Origin: an uncultured Sphingobacteriaceae bacterium | GTDB lineage: Bacteria > Bacteroidota > Bacteroidia > Sphingobacteriales > Sphingobacteriaceae | Assembly: GCA_946887045.1 (NCBI GenBank) | Contig: CAMPKC010000007.1 | Span: 39,844-103,843 of the forward strand | Direction: 5' to 3' | DNA: 64,000 bases | Shown: piece after piece, positions 44,581 through 52,782 of the stretch | How the letters are laid out: every line of letters begins with the position of its first letter | Numbering within the stretch: the stretch's first letter is position 1 | Made by a program: the position numbers and the translations under genes | The notes under the pieces: generated by a model | Database searches by the model: none | Told to the model about the DNA's origin: nothing | Seen by the model: the letters and a program-made list of their open reading frames with translations, nothing else

Positions 44581-44614
44581 ACCTACAAGCCGGCATGAAA
44601 GCCGGCTTGTAGGT
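44581..44614 (+). terminator. 14-bp perfect hairpin after the SYLF gene
   Basis: ACCTACAAGCCGGC and GCCGGCTTGTAGGT pair along 14 bp around an ATGAAA loop, 22 bp past the stop codon. There is only a short T run after it. Confidence 0.72.
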
Positions 44615-44833
44615 TTATGTCTGTTGCCCCCATGTTTTAAGGAAATAGAAAATTAATTCGATTTTCGCCGGGCTTTTAATTGAGAATGAGAACTCTTGTA
44701 ATTTGTTAATTTGCACCTTGATTGTTTGATGCAATTTGGATCAGTGTCAAATCTTTTTAGAAGAATGACGGCTCTCGGTTCATTATGATATCATTTCTTC
44801 ATATACTTATATTATTGATTTCAGATTTATAAA

Positions 44834-46114
44834 ATGAACAGTGCCCAAGCAGGTGATGACGGTGGATTTTCAAAATATCAACTATTCGTAATAGCTATAC
44901 TGGCGATATTGCAGTTTACTATTGTTCTCGACTTTATGGTGCTATCCCCTTTGGGCGAGCGACTTCTTGAAGAATTGCATATTACCACTTCCCAGTTCGG
45001 ACTTGTTGTTTCGGCTTACGCTTTCAGTGCAGGCGCCTCGGGCGTATTAGCTGCAGGCTTTGCCGATAAATTCGATCGGAAGGCCTTTTTACTATTCTTT
45101 TACACTGGGTTTATAATAGGTACGATACTCTGCGCCATTGCTCCGACATACCAACTTTTACTTATAGCACGTGTAGTGACAGGTGTTTTTGGTGGAGTCA
45201 TTAGTTCGGTAAGTTTTGCTATCATCAGCGATTTATTCCGCCTTGATCAGCGTGGCAGGGTGATGGGTTTTGTTCAATCCGCCTTTGCTGCCAGTCAGGT
45301 TTTTGGCTTACCCGTCGGATTAATGCTGTCAAATAGTTTTGGCTGGCATGCGCCCTTTTGGATGATTGCTGGCTTCGGTATCATTTTAGGAATTTTTATT
45401 TTGCTCTATTTGAAGCCTGTTACAGGGCATCTTACATATAAATCTGATCGTCATCCTTTTCAGCATATGTTTAAAACGATCGCCAACTCCAATTACCTAA
45501 AAGCATTTCTCGGAACCACCTGTCTGGCCACCGGAGGTTTTATGCTGATGCCTTTCGGAACCGCATTTGGAATAAATAACATGGGGCTAACTCGAGACCA
45601 ATTGCCAGTGCTGTATGGAGTAACTGGAATATTCTCGATAATTTTCGGTCCCTTAATAGGAAAGCTGAGTGATAAAATAGGAAAGTTTAAGGTCTTTTTT
45701 GCCGGCTCTGTTATCAGTATGGTAATGGTTGCCATTTATACCAGTTTAGGAATTACACCTCTGTGGATGGTGATCTCTATAAACGTAGTGCTTTTTGTTG
45801 GTATTGCATCCCGGATGATTTCCGCTTCGGCGCTCATGACAGCCATTCCCGAACCCCAGGACAGGGGAGCATTTATGAGCATTAATTCATCAGTACAGCA
45901 ATTTTCCGGGGGTATTGCTTCAGCTATTGCCGGGTTGATAGTTGTGCAAAGACCTGGTGGTAAAATAGATCATTACGATACCTTAGGTTTGGTGGTGATC
46001 ATTTCCATGATTGTTGCAATTGTGCTGGTTTACGTAATCAACAGCTACGTGCATCAGAAGATTAAAAGAAGCAACGCGGCTATTCCAGCCTTAGATACAG
46101 TAGTTGAAGGTTAA
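44834..46114 (+). CDS. MFS transporter
   Basis: A 426-residue major facilitator superfamily permease with 12 predicted helices. The loop between helices 2 and 3 is AAGFADKFDRKAFLLFFYTGF, matching the GxxxDRxGRR motif of the DHA1 drug/sugar efflux group, and the motif after helix 8 is IGKLSDKIGKFKVFF. Helix 4 includes RVVTGVFGGVISSVSFAIISDLF. The cargo is not deducible; relatives are annotated as arabinose or drug efflux. It is convergent with the lipoprotein gene 19 bp away. Confidence 0.92.
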   Translation: MNSAQAGDDGGFSKYQLFVIAILAILQFTIVLDFMVLSPLGERLLEELHITTSQFGLVVSAYAFSAGASGVLAAGFADKFDRKAFLLFFYTGFIIGTILCAIAPTYQLLLIARVVTGVFGGVISSVSFAIISDLFRLDQRGRVMGFVQSAFAASQVFGLPVGLMLSNSFGWHAPFWMIAGFGIILGIFILLYLKPVTGHLTYKSDRHPFQHMFKTIANSNYLKAFLGTTCLATGGFMLMPFGTAFGINNMGLTRDQLPVLYGVTGIFSIIFGPLIGKLSDKIGKFKVFFAGSVISMVMVAIYTSLGITPLWMVISINVVLFVGIASRMISASALMTAIPEPQDRGAFMSINSSVQQFSGGIASAIAGLIVVQRPGGKIDHYDTLGLVVIISMIVAIVLVYVINSYVHQKIKRSNAAIPALDTVVEG

Positions 46115-46133
46115 GTATTCTTTCGGAATTATC

Positions 46134-46709
46134 TCATTCGTTTTCCAATTGCATGTTTTCGAAGCTGCCAGAAATAGAAATTGTGGTTTCTCTAAAATCT
46201 GTGTATATAGATGAAGCTGGATCATTAACACTGTTGATCGTAAGATTGTAGTTTCCGGTTAATGTTTTAAACTGGCTATCGTACTTGTTAATTGTTAATG
46301 CTCCTGTTGAGTTTTCTGGTAAAAATCTGCTTGACGAGGATGGTGTTAAGCGGTATAAATAAAATGCTGCAACATCGCCGGCTTTCGAAGGTTTAATTTC
46401 ATATACCCCGCTAAAACCTAATTTAAGTTTATCCTTTTGAATTATAAAAGTCACTTCATCTCGTCCATTTTTAAATGGGATATCGAATTTTAAAACCAAA
46501 TCTCCATCTTCATCAAGCTTGCATACATGGTTTATATGCTGTACATAGGTTTGTGCTATGGTTAGGTTTTCTTCAGGGTAATAAAAACTGCGGCTCATTC
46601 GTGTAGAAGCGGCAGGCGCATCGATATCTTCAAAATAAGCGCCTTCATTTTTCTTACAGGCAGTTAAGGTCAATAATATGCAGATTAGTATTTGAAATAT
46701 CTTTCTCAT
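46134..46709 (-). CDS. Hypothetical lipoprotein
   Basis: A 191-residue protein that starts with a lipoprotein signal, lipobox LTLTAC near residue 17. The mature part is rich in beta strands (VTFIIQKDKLKLGFSGVYEIK, SFENMQL) and resembles the small lipocalin-like lipoproteins of Bacteroidota, but I do not recognise a named family. It probably faces the periplasm or the cell surface. It is convergent with the MFS gene. Confidence 0.7.
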   Translation of the reverse strand: MRKIFQILICILLTLTACKKNEGAYFEDIDAPAASTRMSRSFYYPEENLTIAQTYVQHINHVCKLDEDGDLVLKFDIPFKNGRDEVTFIIQKDKLKLGFSGVYEIKPSKAGDVAAFYLYRLTPSSSSRFLPENSTGALTINKYDSQFKTLTGNYNLTINSVNDPASSIYTDFRETTISISGSFENMQLENE

Positions 46710-46880
46710 GAAAGTGTGTTTTGGTTAAGACGTGTAAAAGACACTAATCGTTACAAAGCTGTATTGAGAAATTATATGAGCCAGTATTAAGGCTCACAGC
46801 GAACTAATCAAATTATAAAAGAAGAAATCGGCTCGGCCACGATAATTAGTCTATTTTTGGCCTAGCAGAATTAATTTCAT

Positions 46881-47432
46881 ATGCCAGTAATTTTAAATAA
46901 GTTCAGAGAATATCAGGTGAGTCCTAACACAGAAGTTTTAATTCTGGGTAATTTCAGTGCTGATAGTTCCGATGCACCTGATTTTTTTTATGGAAGAGCG
47001 AAAAGTTTCCTTTGGCATTTATTACCGCAATGCTGGGGACTGGATTCTCTTAAGGAAGCTACCCTCAAGGAGAAAAACGATTTTATGTCAAAATATAAAA
47101 TCGATTTTGCCGATTTAATTGATGCTCTGGATGTCCCTGACGGCGAAGAAGCTAATGTCGATGATTCTTTTATAGATAGTCATGTGCAGAAATGGAAAGA
47201 TATCATATCCTTAATTGATCAGTTACCCAACTTAAAGGCAGTGTATTTTACCCGGAAGACGTTTAACGGTGCTCCGAATATCAAAGCTGAGAGCAGCTTA
47301 ATTGCGGACCATTGCAAAAGAAGAAATCTCCGAGTTTGCAAACTGGAGACTCCTTCACGTTTTTTTAGTCCTGAAAAGCAACAACAATGGATTGATACAA
47401 TTGTGCTGCAAACTTCTTGTTTAAGGGTGTAG
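46881..47432 (+). CDS. Uracil-DNA glycosylase superfamily-like protein
   Basis: A 183-residue protein with the layout of the mismatch-specific uracil/hypoxanthine DNA glycosylase group. The first strand and loop read VLILGNFSADSSDAPDFFYGRAKSFLWHLLPQ, comparable to ILGSxPG...YYxxxxNxFW in that family. Late residues LETPSRFFSP take the place of the LPSTSPA loop. Because both loops deviate from the consensus, base excision activity is uncertain. It stands between two convergent genes with a 13-bp gap to the downstream one. Confidence 0.6.
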   Translation: MPVILNKFREYQVSPNTEVLILGNFSADSSDAPDFFYGRAKSFLWHLLPQCWGLDSLKEATLKEKNDFMSKYKIDFADLIDALDVPDGEEANVDDSFIDSHVQKWKDIISLIDQLPNLKAVYFTRKTFNGAPNIKAESSLIADHCKRRNLRVCKLETPSRFFSPEKQQQWIDTIVLQTSCLRV

Positions 47433-47445
47433 CATCAGATGCTTA

Positions 47446-49236
47446 TTACACCAATTCAATTTGAAGTTGTTTAATTTGAGCATCTAAATTCTTAAGCTCC
47501 TGTTGAAACGTTTTGCTGCAAGAATCGCAGAACTTTTGGATAGAAGGGAAGATTTGGTTGTAATATTCTACTCCATTAAGCAATTGTTCTTTGAAACGTT
47601 CAAGTTGTTTGATTTTCTTATCGGACATTTCCTGAGCGCTGTTCTCGATGTCTTTTTTAAGGTAATCTACATAAAGCTTTAATTCATTGATGAAAATGTT
47701 AGGCCGGTTGACGTTTTTAAGTAGGTTAAGCTTTCCATATATGTGCTTAACCATTTCATCAAGCGAGTAAATACCAGAAAAGTATGCTGTATTTGGCCCG
47801 GGACAAATAGCGACCGCGGTATTTTCACGTGCTTTTAGCATGTTGTTTTTAATATATGCGGAAGTGCATAATCCTTCGCACAAACATAGTTTTTCGGTTA
47901 TCTGCCTAAATTTGAAATCGTATTGCTCCGCCGAAAGATCTGCCGCCTGAAGCTGTTTTATCTTTAAATTCTGATACTCGCGCGATGCCGTACAAATGGC
48001 TTCTGAAGTAAATTCAGTATTCGAAACCAAAAACTTTTTATTGCAGGGGCTTCCGGGTCTTCCTTTAGCTATCCGCTCAAGCCTTTGGATTTCGGCAGTA
48101 CTTTTTCGGAAATTGTTAAACGGAATACCTAAAGGTGAGGCGCCACTGATATAGAAGTCTTTTGAAGTGGCATCTTTTAATAGGTTAAGCGTGTCTTTGT
48201 CGACGTTTGTGGCTTCTGGAACTAGTAAAAACGGACTTCCCCAACCAGTTCCATCGAGATTGTAATATCTTTGCAGGAAAGTGTTCTCTTCCGCAGTTCC
48301 TATTCCCCCCTGTACAGTTATCCTGGTAACAGGTTGGTCAACTTCAATGCCATCTGCAGTTTTATAAAAGGCCTTATAGATTTCATAAAGCTCATTCGTC
48401 ATCTCCGTACGTTTGTCTTTAAACTCCTGCAGAATAGGCCCAAGCAAATAGCCCTCGGTAGCAAAAGCATGGCCGCCGCAGTTTAATCCAGATTCAATTC
48501 TGAACTCATGTACCCAAAGTCCTTTTTTTGCCAGGAACTTAGCCTGTATCAATGCAGACCTGAAGTCACTTACTTTTAACACAATCCTTTTCTTTAACGA
48601 CGAAGAAGTTTTTGCGTTAAAGCAATCAAAGTCTGCCAGGTAACTGTAAAGCCGCGGATTCATTCCTGCCGAGAGAATAAGAGATGAGTTCAGATCACTT
48701 TCTGCAAAACCTCTCAATGATGCCAGAGCATCAGTAAATCTGTCGCCGAGCGACAAACCGTCTTTTCCAAAGTTCATTTTGTCGACTTTGGACATTATGT
48801 TCACTTCAATTGCACCTTTTTGAATGTTCGATCTGAGGTTCTCCTGGAGGATTTTTTTTCGCTCCAAGTCAGTCTCAAACAGCATTTCATTATATGCCAT
48901 TTTTTGTTTTGAATCATCCGGAAGCAAATCAAAGTACCGGGTAAGGTCTGATTCGGGTGTAAACTCTCGTTTCTGTAATTCTATAATTTGTAGATCTACA
49001 AGGGTGTTTAATAAATTAAGATAGGCGGTAATTCGTTTTGCCCTATGGTCTTCCTCCGTCTTTTTTATCGGTTGGAAAGGTAATTTGTGTTTCTCTGAAT
49101 GATGTTGACGCATCCGTTCTATAAGTTCATCATCTACAACCGAGACAACAGAGGAAATGCCATATCTGGCTACTTTAAGTGGGGTGTCAATCGAAAATCC
49201 AAGTCCTAAAACCGGGATGTGAAAACTGTGGCTCAT
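47446..49236 (-). CDS. Uncharacterised 596-residue Cys-rich protein, possibly an FMN TIM-barrel
   Basis: I do not recognise a named family. The N-terminus (IPVLGLGFSIDTPLKVARYGISSVVSV) and the segments SGLNCGGHAFATEG and TVQGGIGTAEENTF look like a flavin TIM barrel of the nitronate monooxygenase or IMP dehydrogenase kind. The C-terminal part adds a Cys cluster KLCLCEGLCTSAY (Cys 451, 453 and 457 from the ATG) and a CDSC pair near 570-573, which could bind iron-sulfur or zinc. A charged coiled coil ends the protein. The ATG at 49236 is used; the longer frame begins with TTG. It is the third gene of the ldhA-hemN operon, so it is expected to act when oxygen is low. Confidence 0.72.
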   Translation of the reverse strand: MSHSFHIPVLGLGFSIDTPLKVARYGISSVVSVVDDELIERMRQHHSEKHKLPFQPIKKTEEDHRAKRITAYLNLLNTLVDLQIIELQKREFTPESDLTRYFDLLPDDSKQKMAYNEMLFETDLERKKILQENLRSNIQKGAIEVNIMSKVDKMNFGKDGLSLGDRFTDALASLRGFAESDLNSSLILSAGMNPRLYSYLADFDCFNAKTSSSLKKRIVLKVSDFRSALIQAKFLAKKGLWVHEFRIESGLNCGGHAFATEGYLLGPILQEFKDKRTEMTNELYEIYKAFYKTADGIEVDQPVTRITVQGGIGTAEENTFLQRYYNLDGTGWGSPFLLVPEATNVDKDTLNLLKDATSKDFYISGASPLGIPFNNFRKSTAEIQRLERIAKGRPGSPCNKKFLVSNTEFTSEAICTASREYQNLKIKQLQAADLSAEQYDFKFRQITEKLCLCEGLCTSAYIKNNMLKARENTAVAICPGPNTAYFSGIYSLDEMVKHIYGKLNLLKNVNRPNIFINELKLYVDYLKKDIENSAQEMSDKKIKQLERFKEQLLNGVEYYNQIFPSIQKFCDSCSKTFQQELKNLDAQIKQLQIELV

Positions 49237-49259
49237 TGTTATATTCAATTAAAGTTTAA

Positions 49260-50600
49260 TTAAACTGCCTTACTAAATGTCTGATCATTGGCAGGGCTGT
49301 TCCATAGGCGTTCGTCAAAAGCCATACAGATATTTCTCAAAAAAGACTTACCAAGGGAAGTGACGTGAAGTCTCCTGTAACTAAATTTTATCAGATTGTC
49401 TTTTCGCAAGGGCAGTAAGCGTTTAACTAGTTGCGAATTGGTTCTCGTCATATCAGTATAGCCTTTACACATGATATTTAAAATCTCTCTTCTGAATTCC
49501 AGGTCGCTTTCGGTTAGAATATGTCCTTTCATCAGTGGAAATTCTCCGCGTTCTATCTTTTCGAGGTATAACTCAAGCTTCTTGATGTTTTGAGAAAAAG
49601 CATACCAGCTGTCGCTAATTGATGAAACTCCAATTCCCAATGACAGTTTAGTGTATTGATGGGTATATCCCATAAAGTTTCTGTGGAGTTTCCCATTTCG
49701 TGAGGCCTGGTATAAACTGTCTGTTGGTAATGAAAAATGGTCCATGCCGATATTTTCATACCCTGCGTTCGAAAGTAAGTCACAACCCTTTTCGTATAAT
49801 GCCCGTTTTTCGTCGTCAGCCGGTAAATCAGCTTCGGTGAATTTTCGTTGGCCGGGTTTAATCCAGGGTACGTGTGCGTAGCTGTAATAGGCAATACGGT
49901 CGGGCATTAGTTTTATAACTTCTTTTATTGTGTTTTCTACGCTGGAAAGTTTTTGCAATGGCAAGCCATAGATTAAATCGAAATTAATAGAGGTATAGCC
50001 AAGATGGCGGGCGTACTTAGTAATGTGCTCAACCTGTTCAATACTTTGTTTTCGGTTTATTATCGCTTGTACCTTAGGGTCAAAGTCTTGTATGCCTAAA
50101 CTTAACCTTCTGAAACCCAGGTTAAAAAGTGTCCTTAAATGTTCGTCGGTGGTATTAGCTGGATGGGCTTCAAATGAAAACTCTGCATCTGGAGTCAGTT
50201 TTGACGAGAACACAATCCCTTCTATGAGCTTTTTTAAGTGCTCAGGTTTAAAAAAAGTAGGTGTACCGCCTCCCAGATGTATCTCTTTAATTGCCGGCTG
50301 GCAGCCAAGTACATCGCAGTACATTTTCCATTCTTTAAGCACAGCATTTATGTAAGGCTCTTCTACGCTATGGTTTTTTGTTATCCTGGTGTTACAGCCA
50401 CAATACGTGCATAAACTTTCGCAAAAAGGTAAATGAATGTATAAACTGATACCTTCTGAAGAACTTTCCTGATAAGATTTCTTTATAGACTCAAACCATT
50501 GTTGGCTGCTCCAGCTTTCAGTATCCCAATAGGGGACTGTTGGATAGCTTGTATATCTCGGGGCAGCGACATTATACTTCCTGATTAAATCTGAGATCAT
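49260..50600 (-). CDS. hemN: Oxygen-independent coproporphyrinogen III oxidase
   Basis: A 446-residue radical SAM enzyme that oxidatively decarboxylates coproporphyrinogen III to protoporphyrinogen IX without O2, for haem synthesis under low oxygen. The CxxxCxxC cluster is in YIHLPFCESLCTYCGCN near residues 55-71, and the GGGTPTFF and FDLIYGLPLQ segments and the C-terminal HemN domain are present. Its ATG overlaps the stop of ldhA by 4 bp (50597-50600), so the two are translationally coupled. Expression under oxygen limitation is the norm for hemN and supports the regulon proposed here. Confidence 0.97.
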   Translation of the reverse strand: MISDLIRKYNVAAPRYTSYPTVPYWDTESWSSQQWFESIKKSYQESSSEGISLYIHLPFCESLCTYCGCNTRITKNHSVEEPYINAVLKEWKMYCDVLGCQPAIKEIHLGGGTPTFFKPEHLKKLIEGIVFSSKLTPDAEFSFEAHPANTTDEHLRTLFNLGFRRLSLGIQDFDPKVQAIINRKQSIEQVEHITKYARHLGYTSINFDLIYGLPLQKLSSVENTIKEVIKLMPDRIAYYSYAHVPWIKPGQRKFTEADLPADDEKRALYEKGCDLLSNAGYENIGMDHFSLPTDSLYQASRNGKLHRNFMGYTHQYTKLSLGIGVSSISDSWYAFSQNIKKLELYLEKIERGEFPLMKGHILTESDLEFRREILNIMCKGYTDMTRTNSQLVKRLLPLRKDNLIKFSYRRLHVTSLGKSFLRNICMAFDERLWNSPANDQTFSKAV

Positions 50601-51628
50601 GCTGAAAGCGCTTTTGAGGTGTCTTGAACAGCATCTTTATCGCAGCAGGCCGTGCCGAGGCTTTTATTTGCTTCCCATAAATCAAGATTAGCGATGGTTT
50701 TTTCGGCTATAACCTGCAATGCTTCTTCGGTAAGAAACGCTATATGCGGGGTCAGCAGTACTCTTGAATGCTGGATCAGAGCCTTGAGCAGTTGGTCGTT
50801 AATAGGATTTTTGCTATGATTGAAAAAGAAAATATTGTGCTCAAATTCATAAACATCCATCCCGAGCTTACTGATTTTCTCATTTTGAAGACTTTCAAAA
50901 ACGTCTTTGGTGTTAAACACCGCACCGCGGCTAACGTTAATCAATACAACTCCATCCTTCATTTTGCGGATGGTTTCGTTGTTTACCATATGCCGGGTCG
51001 ATTCGTTTAGGGGTACATGAAATGTTATAATATCCGATTCTCTAAGTAAATCATCAAAAGAAACCTGGCGGGCTCCGTAGCTCAGGCAAAACCCGCTTAC
51101 ATCCTCCGTATCGCTCACCAGAATTCTGGCTCCAAAGCCGTTCAATATTTTGGCGACTACTTGGCCGGTGCGGCCCAAACCAACAATACCTATCGTTTTA
51201 TTTCTTATGGTGTTTCCGACAAGATTATTCAAACTGAAATCGTACTCCAGCATTTGTTTATGGGCAGGAACGATGTTTCTAATCAGGGAAAGCATTAAGG
51301 CAATGGCATGCTCTGCGATAGATTCGGGAGAATAAGCAGGAACGTTCGCTACTTTTAAGCCTAATTTTCCAGCCTCCTGAATGTCAATGTGATCGGTACC
51401 TGCGGAACGGGTGGAGATATATTTAACGCCCATCTCCTTTAACTTTACCAGGATAGGGGCAGAGAGGTCGTCACACGCAAAAACCAAAACAGCATCTTTT
51501 CCTTTCGCGTAAGAAATTGTGTCGAGGGTGAGCCTGTTTGATATTAAAGTAATATCATGCTTCTTATTATTAGCCTTAATAAGTAATTCTTTTTCGCAAA
51601 TCTTACTGCTGTATGCAACCGCTTTCAT
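50597..51628 (-). CDS. ldhA: D-2-hydroxyacid dehydrogenase (D-lactate dehydrogenase type)
   Basis: A 343-residue NAD-dependent enzyme of the D-lactate dehydrogenase branch. It turns pyruvate into D-lactate to regenerate NAD during fermentation. TRSAGTDHIDIQEAGKLGLKVANVPAYSPESIAEHA, the NAD motif GIVGLGRTGQVVAKILNGFGARILVSD, the Arg in LINVSRGAVFN, the Glu in GMDVYEFE and the His in LTPHIAFLTEEA are all present. It is the first gene of an operon with hemN and the 596-residue protein. A perfect 22-bp dyad (51695-51716) and a TACTTTTG octamer (51647-51654) lie upstream. Confidence 0.94.
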   Translation of the reverse strand: MKAVAYSSKICEKELLIKANNKKHDITLISNRLTLDTISYAKGKDAVLVFACDDLSAPILVKLKEMGVKYISTRSAGTDHIDIQEAGKLGLKVANVPAYSPESIAEHAIALMLSLIRNIVPAHKQMLEYDFSLNNLVGNTIRNKTIGIVGLGRTGQVVAKILNGFGARILVSDTEDVSGFCLSYGARQVSFDDLLRESDIITFHVPLNESTRHMVNNETIRKMKDGVVLINVSRGAVFNTKDVFESLQNEKISKLGMDVYEFEHNIFFFNHSKNPINDQLLKALIQHSRVLLTPHIAFLTEEALQVIAEKTIANLDLWEANKSLGTACCDKDAVQDTSKALSA

Positions 51629-51646
51629 ACTTCATTAGTTTAATAA

Positions 51647-51654
51647 CAAAAGTA
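51647..51654 (-). promoter_or_regulatory. Candidate -7 element TACTTTTG of the ldhA operon
   Basis: On the minus strand this octamer is an exact TAnnTTTG match, 18 bp ahead of the ldhA ATG. Its final G (51647) is 58.5 bp from the centre of the 22-bp dyad at 51695-51716, the class I spacing for a CRP/FNR activator. Confidence 0.65.
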
Positions 51655-51694
51655 CTGCGGTTGCAGGGGGCGGGGTATGAGGCTAATCAACGGC

Positions 51695-51716
51695 AAAAGT
51701 GATCTTGATCACTTTT
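51695..51716. promoter_or_regulatory. Perfect 22-bp FNR-like dyad upstream of ldhA-hemN
   Basis: AAAAGTGATC and GATCACTTTT are exact complements around TT. The core TGATCTTGATCA fits TGAT-N4-ATCA, the FNR half-site pair. It lies 66 bp ahead of the ldhA ATG and overlaps the stop codon of the response-regulator gene. I infer that this regulator binds here. Confidence 0.7.
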
Positions 51717-52782
51717 ACTGTTTTATTCGTTTCAATCGTTCAAGTGATAGAATTTTGATGACGCTTCCTTCTTTTTCAATTAATCGTTCTTCTTTAAAAT
51801 CTGCCAGGGTGCGACTGATCGTTTCATTTGCCGTACCTACCATTGCGGCCAAATCATCACGGGAGACTTTAATTTCGCAGGTTTCTACAGTAGCTCCGGC
51901 AAACTTTCTTGCCAGATCTATCAGCGCATCGGCCACTCGTTTTCTCACGGAATTATAAGCCAATCTTAAAAGTTGCTCTTGCTTTTCGTGAAGGTTTCCG
52001 GAAAGTAGTTCGATGAATTTCTTGGCAATTCCCAGGTCTTTAAATAGCAAAGCATTAAAGTCATTTCTGGGGATTAAATGAAGTTCAGCAGAGTCAAGGG
52101 CTTCTGCATTTTCAGGGTACGGTTTATTTAAAAGTACAGCTTCATATCCCAAAAAGTCGCCCGTGGTAAACATGCCGGTTACAATTTCGCGGCCGTCCTG
52201 ATACACCATAAACGTTCTCACTTTTCCACTTTTCACAAGGTAAACGTTCAGTGCCTGGTCGCCATCCATGTAAATGTTTTGCTTTTTCTTATAAGCACGA
52301 ATGCGGCTGTTCACCGAAAGTTCATTCAATAATTTAGCAGAGCGGGCTTCATCAAGTAAGGTTTCTAAAGATGCCGCATTACCAGCGTTTTTAATGGCTC
52401 TTTCCTTTTTCTGCAGACGACTTTCTATGGCATTCAATAATTCCATATCGTCAAAAGGTTTGGTTAAATAATCGTCAGCTCCCATTTCCATTCCTTTCCG
52501 CACATCGGTACGTTCAGCTTTCGCAGTCAGAAATATAAAAGGAATATCTGCAGTGCCAGCATTTTTACTGAGCAGATAGAGTACTCCGTAGCCATCCAGC
52601 TCCGGCATCATAATGTCGCACAAAATAATGTCGGGTGTGTGCGACTGCGCTAGTTCGACACCTTTTTTTCCGTTTTCGGCTGTGTAGACTTTAAAGTCTG
52701 CTAATTCAAGTATCTCTGCTGTGCTTTCGCGTATGTCCTGATTGTCCTCAATTAATAGTACCGTTTTCTTTTGTGTACTCAT
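51715..52782 (-). CDS. Response regulator with CRP/FNR-type DNA-binding output
   Basis: A 355-residue fusion. Residues 1-125 are a receiver with LLIEDN, phospho-acceptor Asp in IILCDIMMPELDGYG and KPFDD. Residues about 145-270 form a cyclic-nucleotide-binding beta roll without the Arg needed for cAMP. Residues 275-350 are an HTH_Crp domain whose recognition helix reads NETISRTL, the same ETISR as FNR. No four-Cys cluster is present, so it does not sense O2 by itself. It combines the roles of FixJ and FixK. It overlaps the kinase gene by 4 bp, and likely targets are the TGAT-N4-RTCA sites described separately. Confidence 0.93.
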   Translation of the reverse strand: MSTQKKTVLLIEDNQDIRESTAEILELADFKVYTAENGKKGVELAQSHTPDIILCDIMMPELDGYGVLYLLSKNAGTADIPFIFLTAKAERTDVRKGMEMGADDYLTKPFDDMELLNAIESRLQKKERAIKNAGNAASLETLLDEARSAKLLNELSVNSRIRAYKKKQNIYMDGDQALNVYLVKSGKVRTFMVYQDGREIVTGMFTTGDFLGYEAVLLNKPYPENAEALDSAELHLIPRNDFNALLFKDLGIAKKFIELLSGNLHEKQEQLLRLAYNSVRKRVADALIDLARKFAGATVETCEIKVSRDDLAAMVGTANETISRTLADFKEERLIEKEGSVIKILSLERLKRIKQ

